Shown: piece after piece, positions 11,057 through 18,908 of the stretch
Layout of the letters: each line of letters starts with the position of its first letter
Position numbering within the stretch: the stretch's first letter is position 1
Notes under the pieces: model-generated
Databases searched by the model: none
What the model was told of the DNA's origin: nothing
Seen by the model: only the letters and a program-made list of their open reading frames with translations
Virus record (IMG/VR): IMGVR_UViG_3300047457_000106
Location: 1 to 22,981 of that record
From: a virus
Direction: 5' to 3' (one strand)
DNA: 22,981 nucleotides
Position numbers and translations under genes: made by a program

Positions 11057-13363
11057 TTAAAGTGTTGCGTTTTGTATTCTATTCCTATCTAAACTTTGTG
11101 CGCTTGAAACTTCCCCGCTAACTACGTACGCTTGCGTTGGTTGTTGTTGAAGTTGGGCTAATTGGTTTAGTCCGTTATTTCCTACAACGTTAAAGTTAGG
11201 CGCTTGCGGAGTTCCACCGCCTCCGCCCATTGTAGGGATTGAACCACCGCCACCCGAACCGCCCGAAACCGAACCCCCGCCTTCAAACTTTTGCATAGCA
11301 ATTTTACGAACATTCATTATTCCCGTAGCTACTGCAATACTAGCAGCGATACCACCCAACACGGGGCCAACAACGGGAATACTTGCCATTGAACTATAAG
11401 CCGCCGTAGCCGCTTTGTACGTGTCTATCGTTGCCCCTGCTATATCCGCAGCCTTCTTAACGTTAAATGCTTTTTTTTGGTTTTTCTTACTAGATTCGCC
11501 AAACAAAACCGCCAAGTTTCCTAACGCTTCAAATTGTCCTTTAGCTAGGTCTAAGTATTTATTTATTTGCTCATTTCTTCGATTCTTTTCTTCGTCATCG
11601 TATTTCTTTTGAACATCCGCTAACTCCCTTCCTTTGGCTATTGCTATGGTCTTTTCGGCATCCGCGTTGCCCTTAGCCATTTCCTCCATAGCTAAATACT
11701 TTTCACGGATTAAACCTAATTCGCGTTCCTGCTCCGTTAGTTTGGCTTGGTAGTTCGCTTCGTCTAAGGCTTCTATTTGCGCTAAGAATTCCTCGTTTTG
11801 TTTCTTTTCTAAATCCTTTGCTTTTTGGTTGGCTTCTTCTTGTTTTTTTAATTCTAGGTCTTTATATTTTTGCTTTACCGCAATAACGTCCTTTTGGTAT
11901 TGTTCGGTAATCGCAGTAGTGTCTTGCCCTGCTTTATCCGCAAGCGCAGACATTTCATCGAACTTATTGGCGAGTTCCTGTAACTCTTTTTCCTGCGCGT
12001 CCGTTATTCTAGCTTGTCGGTCTTTTTCTTGCGCATCCAAAAAGTTAGTTAAATCTTGGCTTACGTCTTTTTGCGTTTTAGCGTTATCCTTAGCAGCGTT
12101 TTCCTTCGCTTGCTTCATTGCTAATTCATTGTCTAAAACTTGTCCTTTAAGCGTGTTTAATTTGTCCTCTGCTTCCTGTATTGCTTTATCTCCGTCCGCT
12201 TTTACGGCATCGGGGTTAAACACCATTTTAGAAATTCCACCCGCTATGGATTCGTTCATTTTGGAAATTTCCTTATTTAAGTTGAACGTTGCAACTTTAC
12301 CAAACCCTAACGCTTCGCTAAGTGAATTTACGGTGCTTATTGCCGCATCTATGGGGGTGGCTAAGATTCTTAAACCTACTAACGCCAATTCTACTCCTAC
12401 TCGTGCAACGGTTTTTAAGATTCCGAAATTTCGTTTTTCGGCTTCTAACTCCATTTTTTTCTTCTGCTTCATCGCGGCTATGTACTGCTCTTGTTCGAGT
12501 AGTGCCGTTTTAAGCCGTTGTTGGCGAAGTTTATTTATTTCTTGTTCGGACTTTCCCGCTAACTTCATTGCCTTTTCTTCCAAGGCGAATCCGTCTAATT
12601 TCTTTTGCGCTAATTCTGCGCCTTGCTTTTCCTTTTCTATTAGTGCGTTTTGCTCTTTGCTTACCCCACTAACCGCAGCTTTAATATCGTCCCAATACGC
12701 CACCATAGCACCCAAAGCAATAAGTAAAACGCCAATACCCGTTGCAGCAATCGCGCCTTTAATGCCGTTTAGGGAAACTTTAGCCGAAGTTCCCATAGTT
12801 TTAAATGAAGTTCCCGCCGCTGCATTTGACGCAGTTTGAGCATTCGTTGCCGCTATATTAGCCGAAGTTGCTACGGTTTGTTCCGTCGTTGCTATTGCAT
12901 CCGCCTCCTTAGTTACGGTAAGAATTCCTAATTTTACCGCTACATCTTTTATTTGACCGCCTAAATTCTTAAAGCTATCCCGTGCCTCCCCTAATTGGTT
13001 TAGTCCTTGCGTTATAGCCATAGCACTTTGAACCCTTAGCATTGCTTTTTGTACGTCCTCGGATTCCGTACCCATTAAACCCATAGCGCCCGTAACCGCT
13101 TCGAACCCTCCTGCTACCCCTTGTAATGCAGCACCGAAAGCCTTGAATTTAGCGTCGGGGTTGTAGGCATCCGTCAAGGCTTTAGCATCTCCGATTCTAT
13201 CTTTAAGGTCGGCGGCTCGCTTAGCTGCATCCTTAGCTTGTTGCGAAGTTGCCCCGTAGGTATCTGCTAACCTTTGTACTTCGGCTTGCGCTTCCTTTAA
13301 TTGTGCTTTAAGGCTTTTACTATTATCCTTTATTTCAAGTTCAATCGTTCTTTTTTCTGCCAT
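11057..13363 (-). CDS. Tail tape measure protein
   Basis: The longest Ala/Lys/Gln-rich protein after the 790-residue one: 768 residues, an N-terminal coiled coil (about 10-60, KSLKAQLKEAQAEVQRLADT), hydrophobic segments (about 197-225 KGAIAATGIGVLLIALGAMV and about 315-345), a long charged coiled-coil middle, another hydrophobic region (SIPVVGPVLGGIAASIAVAT) and a Gly-rich tail. This is the usual profile of tape measure proteins, which set tail length and enter the host envelope. By the usual 0.15 nm per residue the tail would be about 115 nm. No lytic domain is visible. The long frame on the plus strand inside it is a shadow. Confidence 0.85.
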   Translation of the reverse strand: MAEKRTIELEIKDNSKSLKAQLKEAQAEVQRLADTYGATSQQAKDAAKRAADLKDRIGDAKALTDAYNPDAKFKAFGAALQGVAGGFEAVTGAMGLMGTESEDVQKAMLRVQSAMAITQGLNQLGEARDSFKNLGGQIKDVAVKLGILTVTKEADAIATTEQTVATSANIAATNAQTASNAAAGTSFKTMGTSAKVSLNGIKGAIAATGIGVLLIALGAMVAYWDDIKAAVSGVSKEQNALIEKEKQGAELAQKKLDGFALEEKAMKLAGKSEQEINKLRQQRLKTALLEQEQYIAAMKQKKKMELEAEKRNFGILKTVARVGVELALVGLRILATPIDAAISTVNSLSEALGFGKVATFNLNKEISKMNESIAGGISKMVFNPDAVKADGDKAIQEAEDKLNTLKGQVLDNELAMKQAKENAAKDNAKTQKDVSQDLTNFLDAQEKDRQARITDAQEKELQELANKFDEMSALADKAGQDTTAITEQYQKDVIAVKQKYKDLELKKQEEANQKAKDLEKKQNEEFLAQIEALDEANYQAKLTEQERELGLIREKYLAMEEMAKGNADAEKTIAIAKGRELADVQKKYDDEEKNRRNEQINKYLDLAKGQFEALGNLAVLFGESSKKNQKKAFNVKKAADIAGATIDTYKAATAAYSSMASIPVVGPVLGGIAASIAVATGIMNVRKIAMQKFEGGGSVSGGSGGGGSIPTMGGGGGTPQAPNFNVVGNNGLNQLAQLQQQPTQAYVVSGEVSSAQSLDRNRIQNATL

Positions 13364-13517
13364 TTCTCTTTACTTTTATTTCGCGCATACCTTGTTTCCA
13401 AAGTCCTTTAATGTCCGTATGTAGTTTATATTTTCCCTTTGCGATTTCAATAAATTCGTGTTTTCCTACGAACTCATCTACTTGTAATAACCCGATTATT
13501 TGTTTTATGTAACTCAT
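13341..13517 (-). CDS. Small basic tail-region protein (58 aa)
   Basis: A frame of 58 residues reads MSYIKQIIGLLQVDEFVGKH and ends RNGRKKND. It has a short helix, a likely beta hairpin (HEFIEIAKGKYKLHTDI) and a strongly basic C-terminus. Its ATG at 13517 overlaps the stop of the 790-residue gene as ATGA, and its end overlaps the tape measure start by 23 bases, so it fills the only gap in the tail cluster. The family is not recognised; small proteins next to the tape measure are often tail chaperones or tip components. Confidence 0.65.
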   Translation of the reverse strand: MSYIKQIIGLLQVDEFVGKHEFIEIAKGKYKLHTDIKGLWKQGMREIKVKRNGRKKND

Positions 13518-15886
13518 CTTATAATTATTATTTGTCCGTTTCTAATTTCCCCGTTTGCAAACTCGTATTCTATGCTAACTATTATTGTATCGTTGCGCCC
13601 TTCCGTTTCTAAGGTGTATCCGTCTTCCGTTATCCTAGTATCGCTTTCCTCGGTTATCCGTGTTGCGGTATCTAAAGTCGGTAAGGTTATTTCTATGGTA
13701 CGTTCTTCCGTTATTTCATCGGGGGTTATTACTACATCCGAATTTGTAGAAGCAAACCTAACTGCCGCCACCGAACCCGTTTTAGCGCTTACGTTAGGGA
13801 AGGTAATTGGTACAACTACCGAAGGGGTTTCGGGTTCGGGTACTATTATTTTATCGGGTTCAACAGGCATAAAATCGTTAAGTAGTTCGAACTCCGTTAC
13901 CCCTGTAACCATATTCGTTTTCATTTGGTTGATAATATACCTTTTGTCGCGGATAATTAAGCGGTCATTTAATTGAATTCCTGTTAATAGGCTTACGGGT
14001 AAATTTGCCTTTACCGTTGTTAGCCTGTTTTTAGGGTTAAATAAGTTAGCTAGGTAAGGAAAGTAATACGTTGCGAAAATACTCTGTTGAATAGGGGTAA
14101 GCCAATAAGACGAAGTTTCGGGCGCAAAGTTTATCGAGTATTGAATTCCGTTATTTGTTAAGTCCTGCCCGAACATCGTATAATCTAAATTTGTAAAATG
14201 GTTAGTTCCGTCCGTATAGTGTATGTGGCTAGCTAGCGTAACCCCTCCGTATTTATACATAAGTAAAGGCTTTGGAATGTACGGACTAAACGAACTATCT
14301 AACGAGTACCCTACTTGTAAGTTAGTACCCGTAAATTTGTTAAATAGCATATTTTCGAACGGAACTTCTAAACTAAATTCGCCTCCGTCGTACGGGTATT
14401 GGTATTCCGTGTTTCCCCATTGCTTTAAGCCGAGTTCGAAATACTTTTTATTCATAAACCCTTCCGAATCTTGGAACTTAAAGCCTATTTTTTTGTAAAG
14501 TTTTACTCGGTCTATTCCTATTTCGTCTTTATCCGTAAACTCGGTAATGTCTATTACTGCCCCTGCTCCGTACCAATCTGCTAAAGGTACTATTTGAAAA
14601 GTGTTCGGGTTAGTTCCGTAGCAAGTTAGGTTAAATTGTTTCAGTATCCCCGAAATAAAATCTTGCACTTTCATTGTAGGCGCTAAGGTTTGAAGGTCGG
14701 TAAAGGTAGTTAGGTTGTTTACGTTCGTGTTTACGGTAACAAAATCCGTATTAAGCAAAGGGTTAAAATAAGTAACCGAATAAGTAATATCCAAAGAAAT
14801 ACTAACCGCCGCCGTTGCCCTTAACTTAAATTCGTAAACATCATACAACCCTTGAACGTTTGGAATTTGCGTAATGTTTGCGTTTAAGGTAAATCCTTGC
14901 CCTTCGGTTGTTTGGTATAACGCTCCATTTATGTACGTGTCTAAGTAATAAATTACGGTAGGGTTTGAGTTACTCGCTACCGCTATATTGATTCCCATAA
15001 AAGACGCTCCAAATTGGTAGTAAACGTTTAACAAGTTTTGCGTAAAATCAAAAACGTAAGGAGGCGAACTCGGATTAAGGTTGTACGTACTTCCTCCCTG
15101 CGCTATTACTGAATTAAAGGTAACGTTTTGCGCTTGCCCGATAAAGTCGAAATCGTTTTTATTTTTGTACCATAGGTAAGCCTGCTTAAATCTATTGTCC
15201 GTTAAGAAACTTCCTGTAAACGTTACTCCGTATTGCGCTGCAATTAAATCGAAAATACTTTTAACTCTAACCGCAGGGAACAACTCGCGGTAATCTATTG
15301 CGCCTGCGTTGTTGCTTATATTGTTTGCTCCCGTGTTTGTGTACCAATTAGGAAAATTTCCGCTTGGGTCTACCCCTTGGTATTGCCAAACTCGATTTGA
15401 AGTTATTAAGGGATAACATACGTCCCAATCAATAGTTGGGTTTGTTATGCGGTTGTATATTTCCGTAAACGAGTAGTCGTGGTCAAGTGTGGAATGGTCT
15501 AACACACTTAACAAGTCTTCCCCTACTAAATCTTTGAGCGTAGTAACTTCTCCGTAAAACGTTATAGTGTAATTGTTCGGTTGTCCGTTTTTTAGTTGGC
15601 TTTTTTCCATTTGGATTTTACCCCTACGGAAAAATGTCATATCTATTTCGATATATCCGTTTAATCGTTCTTGGTAGTTAATCGTACCCGTTACTGCGTT
15701 CTCGTAAAAGTATTCCCAAATAGCGTTATTAACGGGACTTGTTGGAATTGTAAATGATTGCGAAAAGTCGGTAAATGTTTTAGAAATGTCCTGTATATTT
15801 TGAATAGTAGAAGTTACCTCGATATTTTCATCGTTGAATAAATCTAACTTTTGCCCTTCTACGAAAACCCTTACTTGCCTTTTCAT
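13514..15886 (-). CDS. Large tail/baseplate structural protein (790 aa)
   Basis: The protein begins MKRQVRVFVEGQKLDLFNDE and has an early DISKTFTDFSQSFTIPTSPV segment, a signature of a structural protein common beside tape measure genes in Bacteroidetes phages. It is beta-rich and rich in Asn, Thr and Tyr, with no enzyme motif, and probably forms the tail tip or baseplate hub. The C-terminus (about 741-764) carries a threefold motif of the type (R)ITEESD-RITEDG-LETEG, then a beta-strand end. It begins in the stop of the 365-residue gene (TAATG). Confidence 0.7.
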   Translation of the reverse strand: MKRQVRVFVEGQKLDLFNDENIEVTSTIQNIQDISKTFTDFSQSFTIPTSPVNNAIWEYFYENAVTGTINYQERLNGYIEIDMTFFRRGKIQMEKSQLKNGQPNNYTITFYGEVTTLKDLVGEDLLSVLDHSTLDHDYSFTEIYNRITNPTIDWDVCYPLITSNRVWQYQGVDPSGNFPNWYTNTGANNISNNAGAIDYRELFPAVRVKSIFDLIAAQYGVTFTGSFLTDNRFKQAYLWYKNKNDFDFIGQAQNVTFNSVIAQGGSTYNLNPSSPPYVFDFTQNLLNVYYQFGASFMGINIAVASNSNPTVIYYLDTYINGALYQTTEGQGFTLNANITQIPNVQGLYDVYEFKLRATAAVSISLDITYSVTYFNPLLNTDFVTVNTNVNNLTTFTDLQTLAPTMKVQDFISGILKQFNLTCYGTNPNTFQIVPLADWYGAGAVIDITEFTDKDEIGIDRVKLYKKIGFKFQDSEGFMNKKYFELGLKQWGNTEYQYPYDGGEFSLEVPFENMLFNKFTGTNLQVGYSLDSSFSPYIPKPLLMYKYGGVTLASHIHYTDGTNHFTNLDYTMFGQDLTNNGIQYSINFAPETSSYWLTPIQQSIFATYYFPYLANLFNPKNRLTTVKANLPVSLLTGIQLNDRLIIRDKRYIINQMKTNMVTGVTEFELLNDFMPVEPDKIIVPEPETPSVVVPITFPNVSAKTGSVAAVRFASTNSDVVITPDEITEERTIEITLPTLDTATRITEESDTRITEDGYTLETEGRNDTIIVSIEYEFANGEIRNGQIIIIR

Positions 15887-16983
15887 TAAATTACGTTGTT
15901 AATTAAATCGTTGCTTTCCTCGAATTCCAAAGTGTAATTTATTTTTTTGTTGTTTAGGTTCTTTTCCTTATTTAAGTCTTTGGTTTTCATTTTAACGGGT
16001 TTTCCGTTAAGTAAAATTCGTTCGCTTAACAATAACTGCTGAAGGTTTGAGTTAAACGATTCGTCCACCCACCCCGTGTTTAATCTATGCGTTATTATCC
16101 CGTTGGTGTTAAATGTTTGCCGTTGGTTTAGGTTTGTGTCCCAACTTCCAAATAAATCCATTTCTTGCATTAAATTAAACTCCGTTGTTGACGTTGTTAA
16201 AGTTTCGTAAGAAGCCTTAAAGAAAAATTCACGTTGCCAACATCCGTACATATTTACGAAGTCCAAAGTAATTACATCGTAGTAACATTCCTCGATTGGG
16301 TAAAATGTAGCCTCCCAAATTAGTACATTTAGGTTTGTAAATATTTCTACTTTGTTGCCTGTAAGGTAGTAACTTGGGTAAACCCTGTAAACGTTGTAAA
16401 TGTTATCCGCAGGAACTACGGGCGTAGTGTAAGTTAAACCCGTTTGGAGTTGCGTATATTTTACATAATAGTTTGTAGGTAAATAAGCCGTTATTGTTCC
16501 CGCCCTTTCAAGTGTATTAACCGAAGGGTTGTTATTTGCATCCGCCCAATAATAGTAATTCTTTTCGTCTAATTGCGCGTAAGCCTGTGCCGTATGCGGT
16601 GGGTTGTAACCTTGCGAATAATACCCGAAGCCGTCAAAAGCAAAGTAAGTAAAGGAGTTTAAAAGCGTGTAAGTGTTCAAAACTAATTTGTACCTTTTAA
16701 CGTCGACGCAAATATATTGAGCGGTGGATAAAGCGGCGTTATCAAAAGAATAGTTACTGCTAAATGTATCGTGGGTAATATACTCCATTAAATACGGAGA
16801 AATGTTATAAAGCGTTTGCGTATTGTTACTCGCAGGAATCAATTTTTCTAGCGTGTAAGTTGGTAAGGTTGGCGGGGTGCTTCCGTTCGTGTAAATATAT
16901 AACTCTACCTTGCTTCCGCTTTGCCCTACTTCGTCAATTTCTATAATGTACGGGCTTCGTGCGTATATTCTATTTATAGCCAT
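15886..16983 (-). CDS. Tail-associated structural protein (365 aa)
   Basis: Begins MAINRIYARSPYIIEIDEVG and consists mainly of Tyr-, Asn- and Thr-rich beta-strand sequence (YNVYRVYPSYYLTGNKVEIF), with no membrane segment and no catalytic motif. The C-terminus is polar and Lys/Asn-rich. Proteins with the RIYARSPY opening stand before the large tail protein in other Bacteroidetes phages, so a distal tail or baseplate role is likely. It overlaps the preceding gene by 14 bases and the next by one base. The exact role is unknown. Confidence 0.6.
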   Translation of the reverse strand: MAINRIYARSPYIIEIDEVGQSGSKVELYIYTNGSTPPTLPTYTLEKLIPASNNTQTLYNISPYLMEYITHDTFSSNYSFDNAALSTAQYICVDVKRYKLVLNTYTLLNSFTYFAFDGFGYYSQGYNPPHTAQAYAQLDEKNYYYWADANNNPSVNTLERAGTITAYLPTNYYVKYTQLQTGLTYTTPVVPADNIYNVYRVYPSYYLTGNKVEIFTNLNVLIWEATFYPIEECYYDVITLDFVNMYGCWQREFFFKASYETLTTSTTEFNLMQEMDLFGSWDTNLNQRQTFNTNGIITHRLNTGWVDESFNSNLQQLLLSERILLNGKPVKMKTKDLNKEKNLNNKKINYTLEFEESNDLINNVI

Positions 16984-17506
16984 AGTTCTTCATATTTTCT
17001 TTCATTATTGTATCGAATAGTTCCTCGGATTCTAACCCGTAAGCGTCTATCATTTCGTTTGGTAATGTTTTAAATGCCTGTTCAAATGGCTTGGTAAAAA
17101 ACATACTAGGCTTTATTCCTTTTTGCCAAATAGAACGTGTTATAAGCATTGCCGTAGCGTCGCTACTTAAAAACCTTCCTTTCTTGTCTCTAAATTGAAT
17201 GCTACGATATTTAACCCATTTTTTTATTCCTTCGGTTAGTCCTCCTTTTTTACCCGAACCCGAACCAAACCTAAAGTTACTTAGGCTTCGTCCACTACTT
17301 ACGCCTTTTACCCCTTGGTCTTGGTAAAACCCGTATTCCTCCATTTCAAAAAATAAACGAATAGAATTAGGCATAACCTTTACTTCAGCGTTTAACGAAT
17401 CTTTTAATTTGCCTGAAGCAGATTTTTGACGTAGGTTATTTTTCGCGTTTTTTATAACAATATCGCGAAACTTTTCTAAGGCTTGTAATTGTAGTTCTTT
17501 TTCCAT
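16970..17506 (-). CDS. HK97 gp10-like neck/tail completion protein
   Basis: A 178-residue protein beginning MEKELQLQALEKFRDIVIKN, an N-terminal helix, then FEMEEYGFYQDQGVKG and IKKWVKYRSIQFRD, with TRSIWQKGIKPSMFFTKPFE near the C-terminus. The YGxYxDxGVKG and G-(I/T)KPS-FFTKPF elements resemble HK97 gp10-type proteins that join head and tail or complete the tail top. A TTG two codons upstream (17512) gives a longer reading, but the ATG at 17506 overlaps the upstream stop as TAATG and is the better start. It stands between the tail terminator-like and distal tail genes. Confidence 0.65.
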   Translation of the reverse strand: MEKELQLQALEKFRDIVIKNAKNNLRQKSASGKLKDSLNAEVKVMPNSIRLFFEMEEYGFYQDQGVKGVSSGRSLSNFRFGSGSGKKGGLTEGIKKWVKYRSIQFRDKKGRFLSSDATAMLITRSIWQKGIKPSMFFTKPFEQAFKTLPNEMIDAYGLESEELFDTIMKENMKNYGYK

Positions 17507-17961
17507 TAACAACGTGTCATATCGTTAGGAAAATCAACGTCAAAAGTCATTGCCCACCCTGCTAAGTAGTTTTCGAATCGCTCGGTAAAAGGTTCGCAGG
17601 TAGGCGCTCCGTTAAGTTGGTAAAGGTTGTCCCAAATGTTACCGTGTTTTAGCATTTCAAAGGCTCGGTTAAGAATCGCAAGTTGAGTATTAAGTACGTC
17701 TATTTCGTTATCCGCAGTTTCAAAGGTGTTCGGTGCTTCCTCTTTTCGTTGGCTTACGTTATCCATTGCAAGTAAAGTAACGTTCGCAGTCATTACGTTA
17801 TCATTAAACGTAACTTGATTAACCATAACGTGAACTAACGGGAATATAGTTTGCTTTCCTAAGTCAACGTTAAAAATCGAACCTTGCGAAACGGTGTTAA
17901 CTAACGGGTCTGCGTTAAAATGCGTTCTTAGTTGGTCTAGTAAGGAGTAATATCCGTTCAT
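17506..17961 (-). CDS. Probable tail completion/terminator protein (151 aa)
   Basis: Begins MNGYYSLLDQLRTHFNADPL with VNTVSQGSIFNVDLGKQTIF PL-type strands, then DNVSQRKEEAPNTFE and a C-terminal FENYLAGWAMTFDVDFPNDM. The layout (N-terminal helix, strands with a conserved FPLVHV, long middle helix, C-terminal strands) fits the small alpha/beta proteins that cap the tail tube. Its start overlaps the stop of the second chaperone frame as ATGA, which supports translation of that frame. The role is inferred from size, fold pattern and position. Confidence 0.55.
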   Translation of the reverse strand: MNGYYSLLDQLRTHFNADPLVNTVSQGSIFNVDLGKQTIFPLVHVMVNQVTFNDNVMTANVTLLAMDNVSQRKEEAPNTFETADNEIDVLNTQLAILNRAFEMLKHGNIWDNLYQLNGAPTCEPFTERFENYLAGWAMTFDVDFPNDMTRC

Positions 17962-18227
17962 ATTTTATTCTTTTTTATTTCCATTAGTTCAACTTCGTTT
18001 TTTTCCTGCTCGAAGGTAAGATAGGTGAGACATTTAAATAATCCGTATTTTGTAACTTCGTCATATTTTGTAAGGTCTCCCTTAGCAAGTCCGTAGATAC
18101 TTGAATACCAACCCCATTTTTTCCCAAATTGGGTTCGTGCGCTAAAATCGCTCGTTCGTTCATCCTGTTCACTTCGTTCTCCAAATAACTTAGGGTAGCG
18201 CTTAATAACTCGTTTCCTAAAGTCCAA
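17958..18227 (-). CDS. Tail assembly chaperone extension (gpT-like), reached by -1 frameshift
   Basis: This 89-codon frame encodes DFRKRVIKRYPKLFG and then QFGKKWGWYSSIYGLAKGDL, KYDEVTKYGLFKCLTYLTFE and a Lys/Glu-rich end. The KWGWYSSIYGLAKGD pattern is typical of a small tail-region protein of Bacteroidetes phages. The frame is open from 18281 but has no ATG; its only start would be a TTG in the T run. It lies -1 relative to the 243-residue frame, and a slip at 18226-18235 joins them into a 252-residue product (163 residues plus 89). Its stop overlaps the next gene as ATGA, showing it is used. Confidence 0.75.
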   Translation of the reverse strand: MDFRKRVIKRYPKLFGERSEQDERTSDFSARTQFGKKWGWYSSIYGLAKGDLTKYDEVTKYGLFKCLTYLTFEQEKNEVELMEIKKNKI

Positions 18228-18715
18228 AAAAAAACGCTCGCCCCTATTGCAACGTCCATAGGCGCGTACTTCATAGCATCGCTAAACTCGGATGCTCCGT
18301 TATATTCAAAAATGTTATATTTGTCTTTTCGTGTTTCGGTAATGGGTCGGTACATTACTGCCATAGCTTTGTGGTAATCGTCCCAATTTGCTAAATAGTT
18401 ATCCAAGTCCACGTATTCGCCGAAACTTATATTTTCAAGGTCGGGTATAAACCCGTATTCCATTCCGCCTATTTTGAACCTAGGTTGAAACTTTGGTTTA
18501 ACGGAAAAGATTTCGTTGAAATGTAACACTAAATCGTTAATGCTATTGAGCTTCATTTTAACAACGTCCTTTAATTCTATTCCGCAGAAAATTTCAATCA
18601 TTTTTTGCGCTATAAATTCCTCGTCATTGGAATTTTGCTGAACCTTTAGGAATTTTTGATAATTCATTAAAGGTATTTCACTAATCGAACTCGGTACGTC
18701 TATTTCTATTCGCAT
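17984..18715 (-). CDS. Tail assembly chaperone (gpG-like), zero-frame product
   Basis: The 243-residue protein begins MRIEIDVPSSISEIPLMNYQ and is mainly helical, with ISFGEYVDLDNYLANWDDYH and MAVMYRPITETRKDKYNIFE in the middle. This part resembles the N-terminal domain of phage tail assembly chaperones, which hold the tape measure protein during tail assembly. The last 82 residues (from W164, WTLGNELLSATLSYLENE) are encoded in a region where a second frame is open. Its position between terminase and neck/tail genes, and the frameshift signal, fit the gpG/gpGT system. It starts 10 bases after the preceding stop. Confidence 0.75.
   Translation of the reverse strand: MRIEIDVPSSISEIPLMNYQKFLKVQQNSNDEEFIAQKMIEIFCGIELKDVVKMKLNSINDLVLHFNEIFSVKPKFQPRFKIGGMEYGFIPDLENISFGEYVDLDNYLANWDDYHKAMAVMYRPITETRKDKYNIFEYNGASEFSDAMKYAPMDVAIGASVFFWTLGNELLSATLSYLENEVNRMNERAILAHEPNLGKNGVGIQVSTDLLRETLQNMTKLQNTDYLNVSPILPSSRKKTKLN
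18188..18235 (-). promoter_or_regulatory. -1 ribosomal frameshift signal (T9 slippery run plus weak hairpin)
   Basis: The minus strand reads G followed by nine T and GG (18235-18224). In the chaperone frame this is GTT TTT TTT TGG, so the heptamer T TTT TTT lets both tRNA-Phe slip back one base. The next codon becomes TTG and the new frame runs on. Two bases further ACTTTAGG (18223-18216) can pair with CCTAAGT (18194-18188) with one bulged T, a weak possible stimulator. Confidence 0.7.
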
Positions 18716-18725
18716 ATTTATTAAA

Positions 18726-18908
18726 CTATTTATTTTCGTTTTTGTAACTCATAACAAACTCGTAAGCCTTCAAAAGCATTTCGAAGTGAACGGGAAACCG
18801 CGCCATATTATTAAATACTATTCTTACTCGTTTGCCTGTACGCTCGTGTATGTATTGTTCAACACGAGTAATCATTACCTGTAAATCGTCCGTCTTACCG
18901 TATTGCAT
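18726..18908 (-). CDS. Small hypothetical protein after the terminase (60 aa)
   Basis: Begins MQYGKTDDLQVMITRVEQYI and continues through ERTGKRVRIVFNNMARFPVH to a helical end. It looks like a compact alpha/beta protein with several basic residues. It overlaps the large terminase end by 14 bases and precedes the chaperone gene by 10. No family is recognised. The space between terminase and tail genes normally holds the portal, which here lies 12 kb away. Confidence 0.65.
   Translation of the reverse strand: MQYGKTDDLQVMITRVEQYIHERTGKRVRIVFNNMARFPVHFEMLLKAYEFVMSYKNENK

Noticed and set aside
11829-12839. 336-codon open frame on the plus strand
   Set aside because: It lies opposite the tape measure gene. 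The Ser/Phe/Cys-rich translation is the expected mirror of Lys/Glu/Ala codons and shows no domain.
13500-13976. 158-codon open frame on the plus strand
   Set aside because: Antisense to the end of the 790-residue tail protein; no start signal, promoter or recognisable protein.
16970-17512. 180-residue reading from the TTG at 17512
   Set aside because: The ATG at 17506 overlaps the upstream stop as TAATG, and only two residues are lost.
17984-18227. Frameshift as a sequencing error in the T run
   Set aside because: Not fully excluded, but both frames look coding and the locus is where tail chaperone frameshifts are known, so a programmed slip is preferred; read support should be checked.
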